Shown: positions 45,912 to 55,754, counted from the first letter of the stretch. The stretch: DNA of 64,000 nt from Phytophthora sp. 'mugwort' (GCA_033558025.1 JAUCEF010000001.1:2914001-2978000); one strand, 5' to 3'. The notes: generated by a model not told the origin, from the letters alone. Numbers and translations: made by a program.

Positions 45912-47590
45912 ATGTACTTCCTGGGCCCTGATGCTAGGCTTTATCACCGCTCGTCTCGGATCGCCATTCGAAACGATAAGCAAAGTGAACTTGCCGGTAT
46001 CATCGACTGGGAAGCTAGTCTCGAGTATATCCTCACCCGAAGTAGAGTAGTGGATGGTCATGTTCGAGCTCGAGAGATACGAGAGAAATCGTCTGCTGTA
46101 CGCACTACGTTCAAGGCGCTGAAGGATAACGTTGGTAGTGAGAGACTGGATAAGAGTCGCTCCGCTCTAAACTCGATCATCAATCAAGCTATCGATGAGA
46201 ATATGTAAAAAGACTCGCGAACTGATGATATCGCTCAAGAATCGAAAAAAGCATTCATCAAGGTCATAGGAAACAACAGAGAGGTCGTAAAGAGTAAGCT
46301 CCTGCATAGCTTCAATGGCAAAGTGGGTTCTATGCGGTGGGACGCTCGGATAATCTTCAGGGATTGCCAGAGCCACTCAGTGAATATTACATCGATTCAA
46401 CCAATTTCAAGCTCCGTCAAATCTCGAATCATCGTCAATCCGATAAGAAAGAGCTTTCTCTTCTGTCGTGGCCCAACACTGTTCAGTTTCTCTTCCAAAG
46501 TGCTCAGAACCGAGACATTGTACTGGATACCACTGGAACCGCGATAAAATCAGCAACAAAACGACTACTCGAGGATAGCGCTGTATCTGGCTTGAACATC
46601 GATCAGAAGCGACCGAACCTCAACGAGCTGAGTCGATCGGTTGGGAGCAATTTTGATATGGTCGAGGCCGCTGGTGATTATAAGAAGCTCGTTCAAGATC
46701 TATACACAGATCCTTGGTTGCTTCGAGAATATTTACCTCCGGCAGTATCGAAGCTGAATAAGCAATACAATCCGAGTGGATACTACCTCGACCTATTTGG
46801 CGGTATCGTCGGATCAAAGCCAAAACCAGAGACGGCACGCCGGTGCCGAATCTGACGGAGGATCCGCTTGCTACGGCGCAGGTTGACTCGTATGAATCTT
46901 AGCGGGCCTCTAACCTTTCAAGGTGTTATCGGATATCTCATACAGGCTGTGAAATACTACAACGATAATCCTGACAAGATCAGAGAGCATCGATTCGGAC
47001 CTCAGCTTCAGCCAATCCACGATACTTTGAGAAAGTTCATTATTATTATCCCGAGCGATGGTCCATCGATTGATATGAATGTTGAGATGAAACCAGCCGT
47101 AAGAGGGCGGGGCCTTCATGGAGCCGGGTACGTTAATAAAAAGCTCGTTGATAAGGATGGATGGGAACCCAATCCTTGATCGGGTCCCATCCCTATTTAA
47201 CGAGCTTTTTATTAGCGTATCTATTCAGAGCTGGCATACAAACGGATTGGGACTAAATTTGTCCATCTCCCGAAGTTAAACGAGGGTCTCCTAAAAGTAG
47301 TTTATCCCAATCGCTCGACCGTCGGAGCACAGCGCGAGATTAGTAAGGATTTGTCGGAGCTGATTAAGACTCTGGTATTCGATGGCTCCATCAACCAGCA
47401 GCTGTATGAATCACTGTCCATGTATGACAAACGAGTCATTCATGAGCTGCTTCGTATCACGCATACTCAGCACACGCTACGCGGTCCGATCAAGGATCCA
47501 CGCGATGTATTCACGCAAGAGTACCTGAAGCTGAAGGGAGAGCTCATGCTCGGAAACGATAATCCCGTCATGAATCGTGAGCTCAAGTGA
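45912..47590 (+). pseudogene. large Polinton-lineage conserved hypothetical, broken
   Basis: A chain of colinear frames. It includes YFLGPDARLYHRSSRI (45912 on), LVQDLYTDPWLLREYLPPAV (~46695), DLFGGIVGSKPK (~46790), IREHRFGPQLQPIHDTLRKF (~46980), RGRGLHGAGY (~47104) and, after a hairpin and stop near 47179, FVHLPKLNEGLLKVVYPNRS (~47255). It ends with LKLKGELMLGNDNPVMNREL (47527-47586). The final block, a polar helix ending L.G.L..GN.N......ELK, occurs at the end of a large unknown protein found in many Polintons (from memory of the family, not checked). The function is unknown; position suggests a virion or morphogenesis role. Several stops and shifts are present. Confidence 0.5.
47131..47217. 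repeat. long imperfect hairpin (inverted repeat)
   Basis: CGTTAATAAAAAGCTCGTT (47131-47149) pairs with AACGAGCTTTTTATTAGCG (47199-47217), with one mismatch. Inside it GGATGGGAACCC (47158-47169) pairs with GGGTCCCATCC (47182-47192), with a one-base bulge. A ~12-nt loop separates the arms. It interrupts the surrounding coding remnant at its stop (47177-47179). Confidence 0.85.
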
Positions 47591-47660
47591 GTGCTCGTGG
47601 ATATGTACTCTGCAAAACTAATTTCTGCAAGGAGTTCAAAGAAGTTTTGCAAATAGCAAC

Positions 47661-47837
47661 ATGGGTATGTTCATCAACACTCGACTAATCGACACCCGCA
47701 ACGCGTACCAGCGCGAGGCCGAGAGAAACCTAACGGAGCTGAAAGCCCTCGTGGAGAAGCTCGTAGTTAAAACTCCACCCAAGAATGATTCCATGATTAG
47801 GCCAACTATTCGGGCACCAGCGTATGGGCTAAAATGA
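47661..47837 (+). CDS. small helical ORF in the viral block
   Basis: ATG 47661 to TGA 47837, 58 codons, intact. The middle is an amphipathic helix (REAERNLTELKALVEKLV). The C-terminal end overlaps the 3' end of the opposite-strand fibre gene by a few bases. No family is recognised; it is one of the few unbroken frames here, but it is short enough to be chance. Confidence 0.35.
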   Translation: MGMFINTRLIDTRNAYQREAERNLTELKALVEKLVVKTPPKNDSMIRPTIRAPAYGLK

Positions 47838-50140
47838 ACCCCCAAAAACACGTACATTCGCGCTAAAAAGGTGATCAAGACTTTTTTTATTTGATCCAAT
47901 TCGGCCTTGAGCTCTTGGATCGCCTTGCATAGTACCGCCGTCAGCGATCCTAGGTCAATGCCCATCCCATCGTTAGGCATGCCTGTATCGGGGTTTATCG
48001 GACGACCCGGATCGCCACTAACAGGTATCGGACATACATCCAACGTCTTCTGGGCTATAAAACCAATAGAGCGTCGATTATCCTGCTTCCAAGTGAAGGC
48101 GCGAGGGCGCATCGCAAGCACTGTATCTAAACCATATGGGATATCGTTTATATCCTTCTTGTAATCTCTATCTGAGCCATTTGTATACGATCCTCATACA
48201 GCAGCATACCCTGTCCGTGCATAATTAGAATGACAAATGCCAATTCGGATAGTCAATGGATTGACATGATTTCCGATCGCGGGATAATTCGATTGGATCC
48301 GATTCCAACAGTACATCGCTTTATCCACGAGATTGCTTTTGACATGAATCTGCTCGTCAGCCCAAATTTGGCCACCAGAATGGATTGTGGCTTCCGGAGA
48401 GACCCAATCAATCGATAACCTACCTGATGTGTTTAGCATCATCCGATTGGTATCATTCACCATCCTTCTGACCGGATCAGCCGTATAGGTGCCTATTGAG
48501 ACCCCAAGTATATCTGCGGCTCCCGCCGCGTTATCACCGACGATGGTACCAAATTTGATTGGTGTAGCATTATCAGTCTACACCTCCATGCTTCGCCGCC
48601 ATGAACCAAATGGAGCACTGCTGTTACCTACGATATGAAACAGACTTGTTGGAGACGTCGCATTTAATCCTAGGCGGCCATGATAGGTAATGCATACTCG
48701 TTTATCGACCGACCCGCTTTGAGCATTAATGCTTTGTGGCGAATATCAGATTACCACCAGCTGCTGGGGCGGCAGCATCTCGCTCAAAGCAGATAGCTGC
48801 ACCGGGTGAATATACAGTGTCCGCATCAGCAATGGCTGAACGTAGACAACCAATTCCAATGCTCATTCCTGTAGTAGAGTTATCTCTCTTGATCACGAGA
48901 TCGTACTTGTCGAGCGTCTGCGTTCCTAAGAGAGATACAGTCGAGTTTGACTTTAGTCGGAGATTAGCAATTCCGCTAATGCCGGAAGCGCTATTCAGAA
49001 CCCGAGCCATGCTCGGTTCAGCTACTCTAGGACTCACTACGTTGATATCGGCAATAATCTGACCATTAATATATAGGCTCTAACAGTTGAAAGCTCCACT
49101 GACGTCGAGCTTGTAGCTTGTGGATACTCCAATTTTATTGATTGAGATATTTTCCGAGGCATCGATGAGCAATCTATCCGAGTTTCCGTATCGCCAGAAG
49201 TAGTAATTTTGGTGTGGCTGCACTCGAACTACCGCGAACCCCCTGCTCCATCTGATAGTAGCTGACGATGTTCATAGAGGTTGAAGATGTCAGATTATCG
49301 TTTTGGATCTCGAGAGCTTTGCTCGTGCTTCCTCCTAAAATCGAGATGTATCGAAGACCAATGATACCATAACCAGCGTCCACGATCAGAGCCTTGCTTG
49401 GTTCAACCTCACCAAGCGTTGTCAGTGATCGAGGAAAGAGCGATAGATGAGCTTGGGTACCGCTGACGTATAGTCTCGTGCAATGGAATGATCCGATCAC
49501 ATCGAGCTTATAACTTGTCGAAGCTCCAACAATTGAGATGTTTCCCGATGCATCCATGAGCAATCGATCGCTATTACCATACCTAATGAAGAATCTATTC
49601 GCTCAAGAGACGTGAGCGGATCCGTGTACTCCAATCTTGCATTGATAGAAGTTCGCGATGTTTATAGAGGCTGCAGATGCCGTATTATCGTTTTGTATTA
49701 CGAGGGACTTGTTTGAGGAGCCTCCGCTAATCGAGAGGTAGTGGAGGCCAGATATAGCATACCCGGTATCAGCGACCAGAGTCTTGCTTGGCTCGACTAT
49801 ACCTAAACTAGTCGACAACCGGCTGGTATCGTAAGCAACGCCATCCTGCTTGTACAAGATAGAATCGATGCTGTTGAGTCACGATCTCTTTGTTAAAATT
49901 CAATATGATAGCCTTAGATGGTGTTGCTTGACCGGGCGAGGCTGATAGTAAAGATAAATTGCTTAGGTCGACGCTTGAATCATTGAGAGTTAGTGATACA
50001 CAATCGAGAGAATTGTTGCCTCCAATGTCTCGATTTGAATCAACGACGAGAGCTGACACGGACGCTGCTTCTCCCAGAGTGATCCCAGAAATATAACTTA
50101 ATCTATAATCAGTTTTGCTAAGAAATAGGGCGTCAGCCAT
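47829..50140 (-). pseudogene. fibre-like protein with peptidase S74 chaperone domain
   Basis: Starting at ATG 50140 (MADALFLSKTDYRLSYIS), the minus strand gives repeated beta-rich segments typical of fibre shafts. They include PSKAIILNFNKEI, PSKTLVADTGYAISGLHYLSI, PSKALIVDAGYGIIGLRYISI and KYDLVIKRDNSTTG, each with a (S/E)PSKxLxxDxxxxIxG motif about 120-130 residues apart. The C-terminal end (48180-47830) is an S74 intramolecular chaperone: GSDRDYKKDINDIPYGLDTV, RPRAFTWKQDNRRSIGFIAQ, then a coil GSLTAVLCKAIQELKAEL. In this family the domain trimerises the fibre and then cuts itself off at the Ser of the SD motif. Shifts and stops break the frame at several points; a run of seven T (47882-47888) is one likely site. 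This looks like the virion's attachment protein. Confidence 0.75.
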
Positions 50141-50240
50141 CTCGAGGCTCAAAACGTCTGTTCTCCTCGCATAGTAATTTGGATTAAAGTGTTGATTCTT
50201 GCGATGGAGGACGAGCTGTAAATACCATTACGACGGCTTG

Positions 50241-50273
<33 letters not shown>
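50241..50273. repeat. (TA)n microsatellite
   Basis: About 15 TA units between the start of the fibre gene (minus strand) and the start of the ATPase gene (plus strand), in what would be their shared promoter region. Confidence 0.9.
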
Positions 50274-50276
<3 letters not shown>

Positions 50277-50310
50277 TCGAATATACTTTCAAAGCTACTT
50301 TTTTTCGCGG

Positions 50311-51000
50311 ATGGCGAAGAAGATTGATAACTGGGAGCAGCACTCCCAAAAGAGTACCGTTCAGACTCTGCTGGCGATATTAAGGCGTTTGGAATCAAGA
50401 GACTATTTCGAGGAATCATTCTTGCGCCCTCCAACGCGGGAAAGACCAGTCTCGTCTTTCATATCGTTAAGAACAGCCCTAAAGTTTTTAGCCATCTACA
50501 TATCATCGCCCGCAACCCTGATCAAGAACTATACAATATTATGAAGGACAAATTGAATGGCTTCATGGCTGTATGAGCCATCACTCCACCGTCGGTTGAT
50601 GATTTTCAGAAAGATTCCAGGGGTGGCATCCAGCTCGTCATCATTGATGACTGCAGCTCGGATATATAAGAAGCTTCAGAAGGATCTCTTCAGCCGTCAC
50701 TTCATCCGTGGTCGCCACAAATGGTTCTAGCACTCTTTCTGACGCATTCGTGGTTCAGCACGGACAAGTTTATTAGGCTCAACTCGAGTACCTCTGGATC
50801 CTCAAGGCGAACAGCAGACGAGACTTAAGAATGGTCATCAGCGACTTCAGTCTCCCAGGAATTACGCTTGAGAAACTAACTAGCGTTTACAATGAAGCCA
50901 CTAAAGAAAAGGGTCAAGCATTGTTGACCGACAATGTTAGAGGCGTATTGAGATATAATTTTAACGAACATGCAATTAGTTTCAGTGATTGTATATACAA
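50311..51000 (+). pseudogene. FtsK/HerA-type genome-packaging ATPase, interrupted
   Basis: From ATG 50311. After one frame change the P loop reads IILAPSNAGKTSLVFHIVK (Walker A GKT at 50439-50447), followed by HLHIIARNPDQELYNIMKDK. Walker B is QLVIIDDC (50631-50654). The C-terminal block DFSLPGITLEKLTSVYNEATKEKG (from ~50840) is typical of Polinton and virophage packaging ATPases. TGA at ~50575, TAA at ~50669 and further frame changes inactivate it. The family pumps DNA into capsids. Confidence 0.82.
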
Positions 51001-51005
51001 AAATC

Positions 51006-51735
51006 ATGTCGAATATCATTACCCTATCTACCCGCCATATCATTTCCAATGGATTCAACAATGCTCCGATACGAGTTCCCTGGCAGCTCTGTCGAGTTCG
51101 TCAATACCGAAATTGCTATCCACAGCATCAACATGTATAATTCTCAATTCAACATCGACTCCACTTCATATGGCAATAATTCTTTCAAGTTTTTGATGCC
51201 AACTGGCAATTACTACTCGACGATCCAAATCGTACTTCGTGACGGATATTACAGCTATGTCAATATCAATGCATCGGTTCAAGCAGCGATGATGAGCGCT
51301 GGAGCGTACCTGATCAATGCTGATGGCGACAATGTGTTTTATTTAACTTGTCTGAGAACCTTACATTCTACTCCTGTCAGGTTGATCTCTCGCCTGTGCC
51401 GACGACCCTTCCTTCGGGCTGGTCTCGACCGCCTACTGGGCTATACTCGGACAGTGGCTGGATTACCGCTTGGGTTCTCGTAGGTTGCCAAGATCGATAT
51501 TGATAACGCCGAGTTCGGAAAGGTCATTGGATTCGAGCTTGGTACGCTCCCAACTCAGAGCTTATATACATTACAGTCGATCCTATCGCCGATCCCGCCT
51601 CAGATCAATCCCGTATCAAGCTATCAACTTCGATGCTCGCTCGTTTCCAACCCTTACTGCATCCCTGATGATGTATTAACTACCTTCAACACAGCAGGCA
51701 CCACAATTGGTCAGCTTGTGAGCTATCAACCTAAT
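51006..51735 (+). pseudogene. candidate minor capsid (penton-like) protein
   Basis: ATG 51006 reads MSNIITLSTRHIISNGFNNA, then shifts to VEFVNTEIAIHSINMYNSQF and NSFKFLMPTGNYYSTIQIVL. This is followed by GYYSYVNINASVQAAMM and, much later, INPVSSYQLRCSLVSNPYCI and FNTAGTTIGQLVSYQPNECL. Beta-rich character, position directly downstream of the ATPase and opposite the core-like gene match the penton gene of the lineage. The resemblance is of architecture, not of a firm motif. At least two frame changes occur (near 51060 and 51340). Confidence 0.5.
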
Positions 51736-52186
51736 GAGTGCTTAGCCTCGGCAATTCCGACTCCTGTAAATTTCTTCAACGCTTGGCGAGCAACGACGAC
51801 GAGAGCCGGAACGCGACCCGTCGATGCTACGTACGCAGAGCCCATGCTGGCGAGTCCGTCTGCGGCAGCCAATAGAGCAGGTTTGATTACTGGTTTCCAA
51901 GCACTCTTGAGGCCAGCCCAGATCTTTCTCCATACAGACGAACCTTGAAGACTGCCCCCAATAGTTTTCATTGGGTACTCGATCTCGTGCGGAGTAATAA
52001 TGATGCGAACGCCTCTGTTAGCCTTCTTAGCTTTCACAACCTTAGCGTATGATTCTGGGTGTAAATGCAGAGTTGCGCCAAAGCCAGCCAGATCAGCTTT
52101 GGTCAGCTACGGGTTGCGGACTGGGCAGCCATAAGGAGGCTAGCCGCTGGGATAGCATCGGAAACGGATAGTTCGTTGTAAAGCAT
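51726..52186 (-). pseudogene. basic core-like protein (pX/pVII-like), interrupted
   Basis: From ATG 52186 the minus strand gives MLYNELSVSDAIPAASLLM. After a stop and shift it reads LTKADLAGFGATLHLHPESY, then KANRGVRIIITPHEIEYPMK, GGSLQGSSVWRKIWAGLKSAW and a hydrophobic Ala/Gly tail (KPALLAAADGLASMG). A small basic protein with an LTK..L..G..(h)xLxPE start and a Gly/Lys-rich end is common in Polintons, virophages and related viruses, where it is thought to bind DNA or membranes. Confidence 0.55.
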
Positions 52187-52261
52187 GATTGATATATTAG
52201 CTTGAGATTTAAAACCTCAAAAAGTAAATAACACCAATATCCAAATCCATGAACCTATCCA

Positions 52262-52587
52262 TTAGGTGCATTGTTTTGTGCTGGCGACGTAGAGCCACAT
52301 GAGACACCACACTCCACAATATTCAGCTGTGGAAGCTTGGATCTGCCGGTCGAAGTACGGGAGATTTCCGAACGCGGTCGGAGGTGGGCGCCCATGCTAT
52401 CGAAGTAGCTACCATCACATACAGCGACCCAATGTCCGACCCCAGGGCTCGTTCTAAGCAGTACCAGATAGCTTCCCTTCCCGGGGAGCGGGCGTTCGAT
52501 CTCGGAAAGCTCGACCATGTCATCAATTCTTACTCCGATGCGCTTGCTCAGCTCGATTAGATCGTGATCAGAGGTGACACATTTGAC
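52262..52587 (-). pseudogene. adenain-like (Ulp1-type) cysteine protease, frameshifted
   Basis: The minus strand shows LIELSKRIGVRIDDMVELSE, then GVGHWVAVCDGSYFDSMG (52395-52448). This carries the catalytic His (GHWVA) and the acidic residue (YFDSMG). The remaining catalytic pair is in another frame: IQASTAEYCGVWCL, with the Gln of the oxyanion hole and the nucleophile Cys in YCGVW (52290-52333), ending TAA at 52262. A frameshift near 52345 therefore splits the active site. The family matures viral capsid proteins. The N-terminal end runs into the MITE-like repeat at 52588, so the first residues may be lost. Confidence 0.78.
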
Positions 52588-53265
52588 TACACATATCGAC
52601 GGAAGATATGGCCTGTGGACAGAAATGCGATCCCATACAAGACTCAGTGCAAGCGCAGACTACAAAGGACGTTGGTTATGGCCTATCATCGTGATTGGTT
52701 ACTAATTATCTTGTTTTGACGAATAGGCGCCAATCAAAATTGACCTCCTTCAAAATTATGTATAGCTCGGCGAAGTTGTAAAGATTATGACAAACTGTTT
52801 TATTGTAGTCAATTTGGGGGATACTCGTACAGGTGCTAAATCGGGCCATTCATTATCATGCACTCGTACACAATACAAATAACCTTCCAAATATTTAGTA
52901 TTCTTTCACAGTATTATCGTACCTAAACTAAAAAATCGTACCATTCGGATATTTTGAAATCTCATTTGTTTCGGTTATTCTGTTCGCTACTGCCTTCAGG
53001 ATAAGCAGCCTTTTTACACGCATCAAATTTAATGTCAATGTCAATTAGAAACATGGAGTTAAAACACCAATTCTTACCATGTGCAACATTACATACTGTA
53101 CTCAAAATACAAGATAAATTTGAAATCTTTACTTCGACGCATAAAGAAGTGTTGTCCGACTGTGATTGGTTAAAATACTTTCCATAGTGAACGATCGGGA
53201 AGATTTGACAAGAGTGGTATAGGCCATAAGTTACGTACAGGCCATATCTTCCGTCGATATGTGTA
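52588..53265. mobile_element. MITE-like insertion with 29-bp perfect terminal inverted repeats
   Basis: 52588-52616 and 53237-53265 are exact inverted copies (first bases TACACATATCGACGGAAG). A second, weaker pair (TTATGGCCTAT near 52677 and its complement near 53217-53231) lies inside. The outermost TA could be a duplicated target. The inside is AT-rich, with a minus-strand frame (52962-53265 part) that is not recognised. It separates the protease from the capsid gene and is absent from the usual gene plan, so a later insertion is likely. Confidence 0.7.
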
Positions 53266-53318
53266 ACTCCATTAATTATTTTCCACCAGACTATATCAGC
53301 CGCAATATACTTCCAGCC

Positions 53319-55107
53319 ATGCCCGACACTACCCAATTACCGGACACCTATCTACTGCAACCAGCCCTCAAATCCGAGGCATCCGTCAATGCATCTAAGA
53401 GTAAGTCCGTATCAGTCATTTATGATGGCAATCAGGGATCGTACAACTCGGGATTGATCACGATTGATGCTACCTCGCAGCTAACAGGCTCGCAAGGATA
53501 TGCTAGCCTCAAGGATGGCTACCTTCTACTACCGTGTGTTATCACTGCTAAGAGCACCGGCAGTGCTGGCCTCAACAAGAGCACTATCTCTAGATTTGCG
53601 TGTGCGCTCAAATGTAATGTCACCAATGTCGTCGACGCTCTGACTGTCGAGCTCAAAAGTAGAAAAAATTGTCGCGGAATCTGAATATAAAGGCTTTTGG
53701 AACAACCTACGAGCGATGAGTGAACTTCCTCAGGATGAGGTGGCGAAGCATGGGGCAGAATGCTTTATATCCTGATACGTGGTCTGGCATCAACTTTAGT
53801 GGTTCTGCTTCAGCGACGGGCGATGGCTACTCAAACAACCAGATTGGTGTGACATCGCCACTCGACACAGCGTTATCTCAGGCCCAGGAGCCATAGGCGT
53901 ACAACAGTGGGTTCTTCAAACGTCTGACGAACACTCCCGCTCCCATCGTCTCTACTGAGGCCAGTGGAGCCTTCTCGTAGGCCTCGTTCGGTACTAAACC
54001 TACCAAACAGAACCTTCCGCAGAACGGGCGCGGCTGTTTTAAGGAGTCGAATGTAACCTCGTTCGGCAACGACAAAATTGTTGGTCGCTGGTTTCATATA
54101 CTAAAAATCAAGCTCGTAGATCTACATCCCATTTTCAAGGACATCGATCTTTGCGATAATCCACAGCTAAAGCTCCGCTTGCGTATTAATGCTGTTACGG
54201 TTGCTCTATCGGGTATGATTTCGACTATGAAGCTCGATTCGACCACGATGACCTCCGGCTAGACTGTTCCTATCATGATTGCCCCGGCTACAGCTGCTGC
54301 TAAGACTGCGGCTAGTGACGCGATCACTCCAGCCGCGCCAATGAACGATGTACTGACGACTATCGGTTCTCAGCTTTCATTCTCGTTCGGCCTAGTTGGT
54401 AACGCATTCACGTCTACCAGCCAGGTTGGCGAGTATTTCCCATTCACAACCAGCCGTTTAATGACCCCCTTCTATCATTTACACAATCCGACGTCTATCA
54501 TCCAGAAGCCGGTGAAGACCGTTCGCTACCAGGACTGTTTCGCCCAGATATTTCGCAAGGGCGCTGGTAGGTCTCCTGCATCTCTACTGGCCAGTTAAAT
54601 GCTCCTTTCGATCTCAACAGTTTTGGATACAAGAAAAATGTCAAATACGTGGCTCTTATCCCGTTCGCTGAGACGAGCGCTGGCCACTTCGCCACCGAGC
54701 ACGGCACGCCGCAGTATCAAAGCCCCTTCGATAGTGCTCCCTGGACTTGCATGCCTGGGGCTAGCATCCGTAATTTCCAGGTAGCCATCGGTAACACAAA
54801 CGTGCTCGATAAGAGCCAGGAGTATGATTTCGAATCCTTCCGCCACGAGTTCAGCAAACTAGGAGCCATTAATGGAGATCTCAGCGGTGAGATTTCGGAT
54901 GGATTGATTGACTCACAGCAGTGGTCGATGGTTTAACGCATCCTCGTAGCTAACTGCTCGCGTCTCACACAGAAGGAGGTGCCTCAGGCCATTCAGGTGT
55001 CGGGAATCAACGGCTCGGCGACCGGCATGGATCTGCTCGTGCTCGTTATTTACGAGCGAGAACTTGAGATTGACCGTCTCACAGAAGAAGTTCATAGAAC
55101 TGATTGA
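53319..55107 (+). pseudogene. double-jelly-roll major capsid protein, interrupted
   Basis: ATG 53319 starts MPDTTQLPDTYLLQP. Recognisable blocks are DGYLLLPCVITAKS (53514 on), YPDTWSGINFSG (~53770), FGNDKIVGRWFHILKIKLVD and HPIFKDIDLCDNPQLKLRLRI (54060-54190). Then come SFGYKKNVKYVALIPFAETS (~54620), QSPFDSAPWTCMPGASIRNF (~54717), QEYDFESFRHEFSKLGAING (~54820), LIDSQQWSMV (~54903), and ANCSRLTQKEVPQAIQVSG to YERELEIDRLT (54950-55085). This is the order seen in Polinton major capsid proteins (SPFDSAP; FxxEFxxxxxING; L.V.C.R....VPxxIQVxG). TAG at ~53896, 53978 and 54260, TAA at ~54934 and at least three frame changes inactivate it. Confidence 0.85.
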
Positions 55108-55179
55108 ACACCTCACGTTGAATGCTAATTAATTTAATTTAATTAATAGAAATGATCTGGCTACCTATATAGAGAGCAT

Positions 55180-55488
55180 CATGAGTACATTAAATTTTGG
55201 AAACATAAGTCAAAGACTATTGAGGAGGTATATGCCTCTGCTCTAGGATACTGCCGCTGGTTATCGAATCAAAAGAGTCTCGTTGAAGACAGCAGTGAAA
55301 CTGGCAAGTTCCTGGATCAGAAATTTAGCAGTGATGATGGATCATACATCATGTCGTGGGGAAATATCGCAATTAAGACGATTAAACAGATCCAAACCAT
55401 TGACCCTGATTACCTTGAATGGTTGAGTAAAAACGACTTCGTTATGTCGAAGATTCCGAAGCTGAAGATTGAGGCGATGAACTCCTGA
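55180..55488 (+). CDS. tandem ExoX-C-like domains (start missing)
   Basis: An open frame of 102 codons ending TGA 55488, without an ATG at its head. It has two copies of a short motif. The first is KFWKHKSKTIEEVYASALGYCRWLS; the second is YIMSWGNIAIKTIKQIQTIDPDYLEWLSKNDF. The pattern F.(x)GK.KGKT..E(V/I)...DP.YL.WL is the ExoX-like C-terminal domain found in many eukaryotic viruses. In both copies the usual Gly residues of the GK..G turn are altered. A tail rich in Lys follows. Probably a truncated viral gene. Confidence 0.55.
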   Translation, partial: HEYIKFWKHKSKTIEEVYASALGYCRWLSNQKSLVEDSSETGKFLDQKFSSDDGSYIMSWGNIAIKTIKQIQTIDPDYLEWLSKNDFVMSKIPKLKIEAMNS

Positions 55489-55754
55489 AGTAAGCGTGTT
55501 GATATTGTTTTAGATTAATTCAGCAAACATTGTTTCTCTGGATATGAGGGTTCGAAAATATTTGGTGATTGTGTTAGATGCTATGATTCTCGAAAATAGC
55601 TCATATGAATATTAGCAATAGGAATGGTGCTCTGTCTCTTCCACAGCGAAAGAGTGAAACCTTGATGTGTAATGGTATAGACGGGGCTCTTGGGCGGGTT
55701 TATGTTCGATGTGTTAAAAACGGTAGAATAAGCGGTTGTTACCCATTACTATCG

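Larger units (their letters stand above)
39619..55754 (+). mobile_element. degraded Polinton/Maverick-type endogenous virus
   Basis: About 16.1 kb between two direct repeats, within the usual 15-20 kb size of Polintons. Gene remnants in order are: protein-primed DNA polymerase B (+), chromodomain integrase (+), small zinc-binding ORF (+), conserved large hypothetical (+), S74 fibre-like protein (-), packaging ATPase (+), candidate minor capsid (+), basic core-like protein (-), adenain-like protease (-), double-jelly-roll major capsid (+) and tandem ExoX-C-like domains (+). This is the hallmark replication, integration, maturation and capsid set of the lineage. Every large gene has stops or frameshifts, so the copy is dead. 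No inverted terminal repeats were found at the edges. A natural host could have been an oomycete or something it met. Confidence 0.88.

Noticed and set aside
39768..55107. Variant genetic code (UAR as Gln) for the viral block
   Set aside because: Frameshifts are as frequent as stops and some stops replace likely Tyr or Arg codons, so decay explains the data better.
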